From Mesorhizobium sp. (GTDB lineage: Bacteria; Pseudomonadota; Alphaproteobacteria; Rhizobiales; Rhizobiaceae), in the NCBI GenBank assembly GCA_004017535.1, contig SAJS01000027.1, positions 1 through 48,930 on the forward strand: 48,930 nucleotides of DNA. The letters run 5' to 3'. Below, one piece after another: positions 24,349 through 30,466 of the stretch. The notes under the pieces were generated by a model. It did not search any database. It saw only the letters and a program-made list of their open reading frames with translations, and was not told where the DNA came from. Within the stretch, counting starts at the first letter, position 1. Every line of letters begins with the position of its first letter. Position numbers and translations under genes: made by a program.

Positions 24349-25221
24349 ATGACCGACGTCTGCACTCAAGGACTGGATACCGGCTTTGTCGGCCTGGGTT
24401 ATGCCAAGGTGGCATTTCTGGGCATCGTGCAGGGCATCACCGAATTGCTGCCGATCTCGTCCACGGCGCATATGCGCATCGTGCCGGCGGTGCTTGGCTG
24501 GCAGGATCCCGGATCGGCCTTCTCGGCCGCCATGCAATTGGCGGCGCTCGCGGCGGTGATCAGCTATTTCTGGAGCGACGTCAGGGACGTGCTCTTCGGA
24601 TCGATCGCGGCAATCTCGCGCCGCGATTTCGGCGACCGCTATTTCCGCCTCGCGATCAGCATCGTGCTTGCCACCGTCCCGATCGTCATTGCAGGCCTTG
24701 CGCTTTCCGGCGTGCTCAACGCCTGCAATTCACCGCTGCGCGGGCTCGCCGTCATCGGCTGGGCCTGCATCGCCATGGCGATCCTTTTGGCGCTCGCAGA
24801 GATCTTCGCCAGCCACAAGCTCATGCTGCGCCAGGCATCGATCCTCGATGCGCTCTTGGTGGGCATCGCCCAGGTCGGCGCGCTTATCCCCGGCGTCTCG
24901 CGCTCAGGCTCGACGCTCACCGCGGCAATGGGGCTGGGCTTTGCTCGCCCTGAGGCGGCGCGCCTCTCCTTCCTGCTCGGTTTGCCGGCCATCGCGCTCG
25001 CCGGCCTCAAGGAACTCTACGAATTGCATAAGGTGCATCTCGACGCGCATGGCTGGTCGATCCTGGCTGTCGGGCTGGTCGTCGCCTCGATCTCGGCTTT
25101 TTTCGCCATATGGGGGCTGATGCGGGTGCTCGAACGCTTCTCCGCCTGGCCTTTCGTCATCTATCGCGGCCTGCTCGGCGTCGTGCTGCTGATCTGCGTG
25201 GCGACCGGTTGGCTCACCTGA
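24349..25221 (+). CDS. uppP: Undecaprenyl-diphosphate phosphatase family (BacA/UppP)
   Basis: A 290-residue integral membrane protein. UppP removes a phosphate from undecaprenyl diphosphate so that the lipid carrier for peptidoglycan and polysaccharide synthesis can be reused, and confers bacitracin resistance. Both signature motifs are present: QGITELLPISSTAHM (about 31-45, catalytic Glu and Ser) and PGVSRSGSTLTAAMG (about 181-195, phosphate-binding Arg). Several hydrophobic segments fill the rest. It differs from typical UppP in 'STAHM' instead of 'STGHL'. The start is ATG 24349 with GGGAAAAGGG upstream; the frame stays open further left but covers the hairpin leader. Rhizobia usually carry more than one such gene, so essentiality is not implied. 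Confidence 0.9.
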   Translation: MTDVCTQGLDTGFVGLGYAKVAFLGIVQGITELLPISSTAHMRIVPAVLGWQDPGSAFSAAMQLAALAAVISYFWSDVRDVLFGSIAAISRRDFGDRYFRLAISIVLATVPIVIAGLALSGVLNACNSPLRGLAVIGWACIAMAILLALAEIFASHKLMLRQASILDALLVGIAQVGALIPGVSRSGSTLTAAMGLGFARPEAARLSFLLGLPAIALAGLKELYELHKVHLDAHGWSILAVGLVVASISAFFAIWGLMRVLERFSAWPFVIYRGLLGVVLLICVATGWLT

Positions 25222-25331
25222 AGCAATCCAGGAAATCCGCGCAGCAGCTTCCGTCCTGAATACGCGTAAAAGCGAAGAGTTAGAGGTCTGGACCGAATCC
25301 GCTATATCGACGCTGACCCTCGGGGGCGCTG

Positions 25332-26117
25332 ATGGATCTTGGGACGCTGCTGCAATCCGTGCCGTTGCTGGCCACGCTGTTGAAATCGGCGGTGCCTGCC
25401 GCCGTCGGTGCCGGCGTGGGCCTTGGCCAATGGCTGGCGGCGGTACCGCCCTGCCGCAACCAGACTTTCGAGAACGCGACTTATCTGGTCTGCGAGGCCG
25501 ATCCGAAGCATTTTTCCATCGAGCTGTTCTGGAAGAACAAGGATGGCGACTTTTACCGGTCGCTACACAATCTGCGCAACGCGGAGCAAGCGGCGGGGCG
25601 CAGCATGCTCTTCGGCATCAATGCCGGCATGTATCACCCGAACCTCGCTCCGGTCGGGCTTTATGTCGAACGCGGCGAGCAGGTCACGCCGGCGAAGACC
25701 GGATCGGGAACCGGCAATTTCTCCATGCAGCCCAACGGCATCTTCTATCTTAGCGCCAACAAGGCAGGTGTTCGCGCGACCAAGGATTACCTCAAGCGTC
25801 CGCCGCGCGTGGACTACGCCACGCAGTCCGGGCCGATGCTGGTCATCGACGGCAAGCTGCATCCGAAATTCCATGCGGACGGCACCTCGCGAAAAATCCG
25901 CGATGGCGTGGGCGTGCGCGCTGACGGCGTCGCCGTCTTCGCGATCTCGGATGATGTCGTGACCTTCCACGAATTCGCGCGCCTGTTCCGCGACCAGCTC
26001 GGCTGCCCGAACGCGCTCTTTCTCGACGGCTCGATCTCGAGCCTCTACGCGCCCGGCATCGGCCGGAACGACGATTTCTGGAATCTCGGGCCGATGATCG
26101 GCGTGTTCAAGAAGTAG
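25332..26117 (+). CDS. Phosphodiester glycosidase (NAGPA-domain) family protein
   Basis: A 261-residue protein with a hydrophobic N-terminal segment (LATLLKSAVPAAVGAGVGLG), probably an anchor or signal, followed by a NAGPA domain. Family blocks are FGINAGMYHPNLAPVGLYVE, NFSMQPNGIFYL, QSGPMLVIDGKLHPKF, RDGVGVRADGVAVFAISDD and NALFLDGSISSLYAPG, covering the catalytic core. Family members cleave GlcNAc-phosphodiester bonds or act in exopolysaccharide or cell wall metabolism; the substrate here is unknown. The ATG at 25332 is preceded by GGGGGC. It is convergent with the Tim44-like gene across a palindromic repeat. Confidence 0.85.
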   Translation: MDLGTLLQSVPLLATLLKSAVPAAVGAGVGLGQWLAAVPPCRNQTFENATYLVCEADPKHFSIELFWKNKDGDFYRSLHNLRNAEQAAGRSMLFGINAGMYHPNLAPVGLYVERGEQVTPAKTGSGTGNFSMQPNGIFYLSANKAGVRATKDYLKRPPRVDYATQSGPMLVIDGKLHPKFHADGTSRKIRDGVGVRADGVAVFAISDDVVTFHEFARLFRDQLGCPNALFLDGSISSLYAPGIGRNDDFWNLGPMIGVFKK

Positions 26118-26156
26118 TCAGAGCGCTTGCTGCGTAGCGCTTTAAGCTTTGTTTTG

Positions 26157-26204
26157 ATGCATGTCGTTGCCCCAGAACCGCGTACACTTCTGGGCGACAT
26201 GCAT
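26157..26204. repeat. ATGCATGTCG palindromic repeat between convergent genes
   Basis: Arms ATGCATGTCG (26157-26166) and CGACATGCAT (26195-26204) are perfectly complementary, and an inner CCCAGAA/TTCTGGG pair extends the stem. The flanking 'gcgctttaagctttgttttg' is, by memory, the usual left flank of this Mesorhizobium repeat. Its last base overlaps the TAA of the Tim44-like gene. It could end both converging transcripts. Confidence 0.65.
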
Positions 26205-27175
26205 TAACCGGCCGCGTCCTGGATCGCCGACAGCAGCCATGGTTCTCCGGCCTGGCGGGTGAAGGTCCACAGCTCGGTCGCTTCGACCGGATTGTTGGGA
26301 TCGCCCTTCTCGACGGCGCCGGTCTGGCGGTTGCGCATGATATCGATCGCCGACCAGCGCATCGCCACGGTGGCGTAGTCGCGCGGGCCTTCCCGCCACG
26401 CCTCCGCCACTTCGCCCTTCAGCAACCGAAGGTTTGTGACCTCGTTCTTGAGGCCGCGGGTGGCATTGTCCGCCAGCTCCTCCGACAAGTAGGAGACCAT
26501 TTCCGGGGTCGTCAGCCGGCGCAATCCCTGATGATCCTCGCGGGTGAAGGCAGCCTGCACCTCGCCAAGGATTCGTTCGAATGCGTCGCGATCGGTGTCC
26601 GTGATGCCGATTTCGTCCGTGCCGGATGCATCGATGGAGCCGAAGCTTGCGGCGTTGGGCGAATAGCTGGGCGGCGCGCCGCCCCAGCCTTGCCGTCCGA
26701 ATGGAACGCCGACGTTTCGCATATTGGCCGGCGCGGCATTGTCTCGGTTGAGAAAGCGCATCGCCAGCATCACGAGGCCGCCAATCAAGAGCAGCTGGAA
26801 GATGAAGCTCAGCCCGCCGCCTATGCCGCCGAAACCATGGCCCAGCATCATGCCGAACAAGCCCTGGAAGAACAGTCCTCCCACAAGACCGCCGACAAGA
26901 CCGCCGCCGAAACCACGCCAGAAGCCGGGACGCGCGGAGCCGGGAAACGACTGCGATGATGGGATGGACTGGGTGGTTTGTGGCGTCATCGAGCGCGTGA
27001 CAGGCGCCGTATAAGGGGCCGTCCTGGTCGGCGCGGGCGCCTGGTAGGTGCGGCTGCCACGGCTGCCGAAGCTGCCGCCCATGCGCGCCTCGGCGGTGCC
27101 GAGTGAGACGGTCCCGAGCGCCATCAGCAGGATCATGAGGATCGACGCGACTTTAATCGTTCGTGACTTCGACAT
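26204..27175 (-). CDS. Tim44-like domain membrane protein
   Basis: A 323-residue protein. It starts with a signal peptide or anchor (VASILMILLMALGTVSLG), then a Ser/Gly/Thr/Pro-rich linker (residues 35-85), a Gly-rich hydrophobic stretch (GGGLVGGLVGGLFFQGLFGM) and a membrane segment FIFQLLLIGGLVMLAMRFL, and ends in a Tim44-like (mL45) domain from about 185 with DRDAFERILGEVQAAFTRED and YATVAMRWSAIDIM. Tim44-like domains bind membranes or lipids; bacterial members are of unknown function. The start ATG 27175 is the only reasonable one. It faces a 310-base gap toward the divergent GH25 gene. Confidence 0.86.
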   Translation of the reverse strand: MSKSRTIKVASILMILLMALGTVSLGTAEARMGGSFGSRGSRTYQAPAPTRTAPYTAPVTRSMTPQTTQSIPSSQSFPGSARPGFWRGFGGGLVGGLVGGLFFQGLFGMMLGHGFGGIGGGLSFIFQLLLIGGLVMLAMRFLNRDNAAPANMRNVGVPFGRQGWGGAPPSYSPNAASFGSIDASGTDEIGITDTDRDAFERILGEVQAAFTREDHQGLRRLTTPEMVSYLSEELADNATRGLKNEVTNLRLLKGEVAEAWREGPRDYATVAMRWSAIDIMRNRQTGAVEKGDPNNPVEATELWTFTRQAGEPWLLSAIQDAAG

Positions 27176-27485
27176 TAAGCACAGTCCTTGGGTACATGAG
27201 CGTTTCGCTTGCGCGAGCCCCTTATATGGGATGCCAGCCGAGCCAGGTTTAGCCCCTGCTTCAATGCGTCCGCCGATCCGGCGACGATCGTCCTGATTCT
27301 AGGCTCGCTCGCGGCTGCGCCTTCGCGGGGCGAGGTGACGGGGGACACACCCCCGAATCGGCGACGAGCGTCGCGCCAAAGGTAAATTTTGATTCAAACT
27401 TTGTTGGTAATTTCTCGTTAGGAATGGGGCTTCCGGCGGCGCTTTCCCTGCCTTCGGTCTGTTTTGTCTTGCGTACAGGTCAAAG
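27176..27485. other. Divergent intergenic region, Tim44-like / GH25
   Basis: This 310-base gap holds the promoters of both flanking genes. A hairpin CGGGGG acaca CCCCCG spans 27339-27355. A small palindrome TTTGA t TCAAA lies at 27388-27398 on the GH25 side and may be a regulator site. The motif 'cggcgacga(t/g)cgtc' occurs twice (near 27279 and 27359). No gene or convincing -35/-10 pair was seen. Confidence 0.4.
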
Positions 27486-28628
27486 ATGCGGATTTTTGGC
27501 GTCGTCAGTTTCGTGCTCGCAGCGCTTTGCCTTGCCGGCTGCTCGTCCACGTCGGGCGTCGATGCCCTGCAACTGCCGTCCAACGAGACGACCAGTTCGG
27601 TCGTGCGGCCAGCAGCCCCAGTATCGAAGGGCATGAGGACGGTCGAGCGGGTGAAGACGGTCGAGACCGCGTCCATGTCTGGAATGTCGCGCATCACGCC
27701 GCCGGCGCCGTTGCTCGATGAGGGCAACGCGAGCCCCGGCGACGAGAATTCGCGCCTTGATGATGAGAATTCGCGCCCCTTCGGTCTGGCCGAGGAGGAA
27801 ACGGTGAATTTCCCGGCGCAGGGTCTCCCGGACAGCGTCAAGCCGCCGGTGCAGGAGGCCGCGCTCGTCTCGCCGCCGAAGCGGCTGTCGCGCGCCGCGC
27901 CCGCGATGCTGGCGAGCCCGGTCACGCGGTACGCGTTCCGCGACGCCAAGCCGATCAATTTCGGCCGTTCTTCGCCGCGTCACCTGGCTGTGCACGGCGT
28001 CGACGTCTCGCGCTGGCAGGGAAACATCAATTGGGAAAAGCTGCGCGCCCAGGGCGCCAACTTCGCCTATATCAAGGCGACCGATGGCGGCGATCATCTC
28101 GACCCGATGTTCATGAAGAACTGGCGCAACGCCGACGCCGCCGGGCTGAAGCGCGGCGCCTATCATTTCTTCTACTGGTGCCGCACCGCCGGCGAGCAGG
28201 CCGACTGGTTCATCCGCAACGTGCCGAAGATGGACGGCGCGTTGCCGCCCGTCATCGACGTCGAGTGGAACGGCGAATCCTCCTGCAGGCGCAAGCCTTC
28301 GCGCGAAAAGGTGCTGGAGAAGATGCAGGTGTTCATGGACAAGCTGCAGCGCCATTACGGCCAGCGTCCCATCATCTACACCAGCCCCGATTTCTATCGC
28401 GACAATCTGCGCGGCGCCTTCCTGGATTACCCGTTCTGGCTGCGCGCGGTGGCGGCGCATCCGTCAAAAGTCTATCCGGGCCGCAAGTGGGTGTTCTGGC
28501 AATATTCAGGCTCCGGCCTGTCGCATGGCGTGACAGGCCGCATCGACCTCAACGTCTTCCAGGGCGATGAGCGGCAATGGCGCGCCTGGCTGGGCGGCGG
28601 CGGCCAGATGATGGCCGACGCGGACTGA
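27486..28628 (+). CDS. GH25 family lysozyme lipoprotein
   Basis: A 380-residue secreted muramidase, predicted to cut the MurNAc-GlcNAc bond of peptidoglycan. A lipobox LAGC places the lipidated Cys at 19, so the protein is anchored to a membrane, probably on the periplasmic side. Residues 20-150 are a low-complexity linker (including the near-repeat DENSRLDDENSRPFG). The GH25 domain starts at about 160 with VHGVDVSRWQGNINW (first acidic residue), then FAYIKATDGGDHLDP, GAYHFFYWC, the catalytic acid pair in PVIDVEWNG, and FWQYSGSG. It stands alone with convergent neighbours; it may act in cell-wall remodelling. The start at 27486 follows CAGGTCAAAG. Confidence 0.93.
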   Translation: MRIFGVVSFVLAALCLAGCSSTSGVDALQLPSNETTSSVVRPAAPVSKGMRTVERVKTVETASMSGMSRITPPAPLLDEGNASPGDENSRLDDENSRPFGLAEEETVNFPAQGLPDSVKPPVQEAALVSPPKRLSRAAPAMLASPVTRYAFRDAKPINFGRSSPRHLAVHGVDVSRWQGNINWEKLRAQGANFAYIKATDGGDHLDPMFMKNWRNADAAGLKRGAYHFFYWCRTAGEQADWFIRNVPKMDGALPPVIDVEWNGESSCRRKPSREKVLEKMQVFMDKLQRHYGQRPIIYTSPDFYRDNLRGAFLDYPFWLRAVAAHPSKVYPGRKWVFWQYSGSGLSHGVTGRIDLNVFQGDERQWRAWLGGGGQMMADAD

Positions 28629-28648
28629 GGCGCTTCCGATCGCCTCGA

Positions 28649-28762
28649 CTACCGCCTTGGCAGATGTCGCGACTCCGCCATCGTCACATAGGCGAGCACG
28701 ACCATGAAGGTGGCGAAATAGGCCACAATGGCGGTGACGACGATTAGGCTCTCTGTAGGCAT
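28649..28762 (-). CDS. 37-residue membrane protein with an FNR-type box upstream
   Basis: The minus-strand ATG at 28762 gives MPTESLIVVTAIVAYFATFM, then VVLAYVTMAESRHLPRR. This is a single transmembrane helix with a basic tail on the C-terminal side. GAGGAG stands 6 bases upstream, and an FNR/FixK-like box (28817-28830) lies 55 bases before the start. Its size and form resemble small subunits or regulators of respiratory oxidases (such as CydX or CcoS-like proteins), but the sequence does not match any I know. It is convergent with the GH25 gene (20-base gap) and downstream of the PNPOx-like gene in the same orientation. Confidence 0.6.
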   Translation of the reverse strand: MPTESLIVVTAIVAYFATFMVVLAYVTMAESRHLPRR

Positions 28763-28816
28763 TTCCATCTCCTCGGAAAGAACGGCCGAGGAGACAGCAG
28801 AACGACGGGCCGTGCC

Positions 28817-28830
28817 TTGATCTGGATCAT
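28817..28830. promoter_or_regulatory. FNR/FixK-type box (anaerobox)
   Basis: TTGATCTGGATCAT matches the TTGAT-N4-ATCAA consensus in 9 of 10 fixed positions; only the last base differs. FixK and FNR proteins activate genes at low oxygen through such sites. The box lies upstream of the 37-residue membrane protein on the minus strand. The expected -10 region for a class II promoter is poor, so its position may allow other modes. Confidence 0.5.
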
Positions 28831-28869
28831 GCGATCGATCAATTGGATCGCCTGACCGCCGTGCCGTGC

Positions 28870-29322
28870 TCAGCAGGTGACCAGATCCGTGTGACCGAAA
28901 CCCTTCGAGTAGTCGAGCACGGAGATCACTGTCGGCATCACGCGGAAGATGCGGACCTGGTCCGGCGTCGGCATCGGACCCGGCATCGAGGTCTGCGGCG
29001 GATATTTCATCGGCAGCATCCGCAGGACCTTCTCGGCCTCGGCGCGGTCTTCCACAGCTTGCGCCCGCGCCGCCATGGAAAGCCCGGTGATCTCCATCAC
29101 CTGCGGCGCGTCGTGGTCGATGGTCAGCGACAGGCGGTCGTCCCGCGCCAGATTCGCCGCCTTCTGGCTGTCGAGGCCGCAAAGGAAGTAGAGGGTGAGG
29201 CCGTCATTGACATAGCCCACGGTCGTCGCCTGCGGCCAGCCGTCTGGCCTGAGCGTTGCGACCGTCATGATCCGATGCTGATCCAGGAGTGCCTGGATCT
29301 TGTCCTTGATCCCCTGATCCAT
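28870..29322 (-). CDS. Pyridoxamine 5'-phosphate oxidase family (flavin split-barrel) protein
   Basis: A 150-residue protein of the PNPOx-like split-barrel family. The opening HRIMTVATLRPDGWPQATTV, then LYFLCGLDSQKAANLARDDR and VMEITGLSMAARAQ, match flavin- or F420-binding stress proteins. Members bind FMN, haem or other cofactors, and many are general-stress or redox proteins; true PdxH activity is unlikely at this size. The ATG at 29322 has GGAGG 6 bases upstream; a longer frame to 29397 overlaps the operator. An FNR/FixK-like box lies 68 bases upstream, so induction under low oxygen is likely if the box is real. Confidence 0.82.
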   Translation of the reverse strand: MDQGIKDKIQALLDQHRIMTVATLRPDGWPQATTVGYVNDGLTLYFLCGLDSQKAANLARDDRLSLTIDHDAPQVMEITGLSMAARAQAVEDRAEAEKVLRMLPMKYPPQTSMPGPMPTPDQVRIFRVMPTVISVLDYSKGFGHTDLVTC

Positions 29323-29383
29323 CTTCGCCTCCAAAGGTCGTTGCTGATGGCGACCATGGTACGGATCCGTGGAGAGCGTTGCT

Positions 29384-29397
29384 TTGACGTGCATCAA
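29384..29397. promoter_or_regulatory. FNR/FixK-type box upstream of the PNPOx-like gene
   Basis: TTGACGTGCATCAA has the TTG-N8-CAA core and differs from TTGAT-N4-ATCAA at one position. Its centre is near 29390.5. A class II promoter would begin near 29349, and TACCAT (29361-29356, minus strand) sits exactly where the -10 would be. This is good internal support for FNR/FixK control. Confidence 0.55.
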
Positions 29398-29435
29398 CGT
29401 ATGGGCGGCAATGCGCCCTTGGCGTCCTCACCTTC

Positions 29436-29615
29436 GTCATCCTCGGGCTTGACCCGAGGATCCATGCCGAGACGTGTGTGAAGCTCGCTGCGGTCGAGAA
29501 AGTCCCCGCTGCCGAACGCTTGATCCTGCACCGCTAGGCTTGTCGTCGGCATCACGGCATGGATTCCAGGGTCTGCGCGCGTCGCTTCGCTCCTTGCTCC
29601 GCCCTGGAATGACGA
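29436..29615. repeat. Mosaic palindromic intergenic repeat, copy 2
   Basis: The first arm pair is ATCCTCGGG (29439-29447)/CCCGAGGAT (29453-29461), the second ATTCCAGGG (29563-29571)/CCCTGGAAT (29602-29610), with 'gcgcgtcgcttcgctccttgctccg' inside the second. This parallels the copy at 13641-13796 block by block. Together with the FNR box it accounts for the 312-base gap between the PNPOx-like and VOC genes. Confidence 0.7.
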
Positions 29616-29634
29616 AGCTACGGGGCATCGCGCA

Positions 29635-30006
29635 CTACCCCTCGTTGATCATCGCCTCGATGTTGTAGCCATCGGGCTCGAGCACGAAGCAGGCGTAGAA
29701 ATGCTCCCCATGGTCCGGACGCGGCCCGGGCGCGCCATTGTCCGCGGCGCCCGCCTCGCACACCGCGCGATGGAACGCGTCGACCTCCGCCTTGCTCTTC
29801 ACCCGGAAGGCGACATGCAGATGGGTGAGCGGCGGCTTCTCGCCCGTGCTCTGGATCTCGAACAGGCAGCCATTGGCGACATCGAAGGCCCAGAAAATGC
29901 CGTGCTTGCCGAAGGAAAGGTGATACCCCAACGGCGTGAAGGCCTGTTCGTAGAAGAGCTTGCCCTGGTCGAGGTCGCTGACTTCGATGGTGATGTGGTC
30001 GATCAT
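29635..30006 (-). CDS. VOC (glyoxalase/bleomycin resistance) family protein
   Basis: A 123-residue protein of the vicinal oxygen chelate fold. It begins MIDHITIEVSDLDQGKLFYE with the metal-ligand His4, continues with HLHVAFRVKSKAEVDAFHRA (second His) and ends DGYNIEAM with a conserved Glu, so a metal site is plausible. Family members include glyoxalases, dioxygenases and resistance proteins; the substrate is not visible. It lies downstream of hicAB on the same strand after 40 bases, with no obvious promoter in between. Confidence 0.86.
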   Translation of the reverse strand: MIDHITIEVSDLDQGKLFYEQAFTPLGYHLSFGKHGIFWAFDVANGCLFEIQSTGEKPPLTHLHVAFRVKSKAEVDAFHRAVCEAGAADNGAPGPRPDHGEHFYACFVLEPDGYNIEAMINEG

Positions 30007-30046
30007 AGCAAAGCGCCGCTACCGGGCCGCAGCGCCTGTCAGTCGG

Positions 30047-30253
30047 CTATGCCTCAACATACTCAGCGAGACTGACCGCCTTTGGCACTTCCAGTCCGTC
30101 GGCGCGCAGACCCTCTATGTGGAAACGAATTGCGTCGCGGATTTCGTTCTCCACTTCAGGCACTGTTGCACCTGTCGCGATGCAGCCTGGCAGGTCAGGA
30201 ACATATGCGGAAAAGTTGCTTCCGGCTTTTTCGATCACCACCGCGTAGCGCAT
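30047..30253 (-). CDS. hicB: HicB-family antitoxin
   Basis: A 68-residue antitoxin: MRYAVVIEKAGSNFSAYVPD, LPGCIATGATVPEVENEIRD and an AIRFHIEGLR helix form the partial RNase H-like HicB fold. It binds and inhibits HicA. Most longer HicB proteins have a C-terminal HTH or ribbon-helix-helix that represses the operon; here the C terminus ends after SLAEYVEA, so no DNA-binding domain is seen. It follows hicA by 4 bases on the minus strand. Confidence 0.88.
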   Translation of the reverse strand: MRYAVVIEKAGSNFSAYVPDLPGCIATGATVPEVENEIRDAIRFHIEGLRADGLEVPKAVSLAEYVEA

Positions 30254-30257
30254 GCCA

Positions 30258-30458
30258 TCACTCCTTTAAGCCGGACTGCTTGAGAATGCTGTTCAGCGTT
30301 CCTGGCGCAACCTCTTCAGGCGGCTTGCCGGCCACGGTGACGCGGCCGGCTTTGATTTTGTGCTTATATTGGCGATGGCTGCCTTTGGTTGCAACCAGAT
30401 ACCACCCGTCGGCCTCCAGCATGCGAATTACTTCGCGGACCGTAAGCCGGGGCGGCAT
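30258..30458 (-). CDS. hicA: HicA-family mRNA interferase toxin
   Basis: A 66-residue toxin with a dsRBD-like fold: LTVREVIRMLEADGWYLV, then ATKGSHRQYKH with the catalytic His28, and KPPEEVAPGTLNSILKQSGL. HicA cleaves mRNA and arrests growth until HicB inhibits it. The gene begins only 8 bases after the nrdJ stop (30467), with no promoter space, so it is probably cotranscribed with nrdJ or driven from within it. The ribosome site is weak (GAGAAAC), fitting low toxin expression. Confidence 0.9.
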   Translation of the reverse strand: MPPRLTVREVIRMLEADGWYLVATKGSHRQYKHKIKAGRVTVAGKPPEEVAPGTLNSILKQSGLKE

Positions 30459-30466
30459 CTAGTTTC

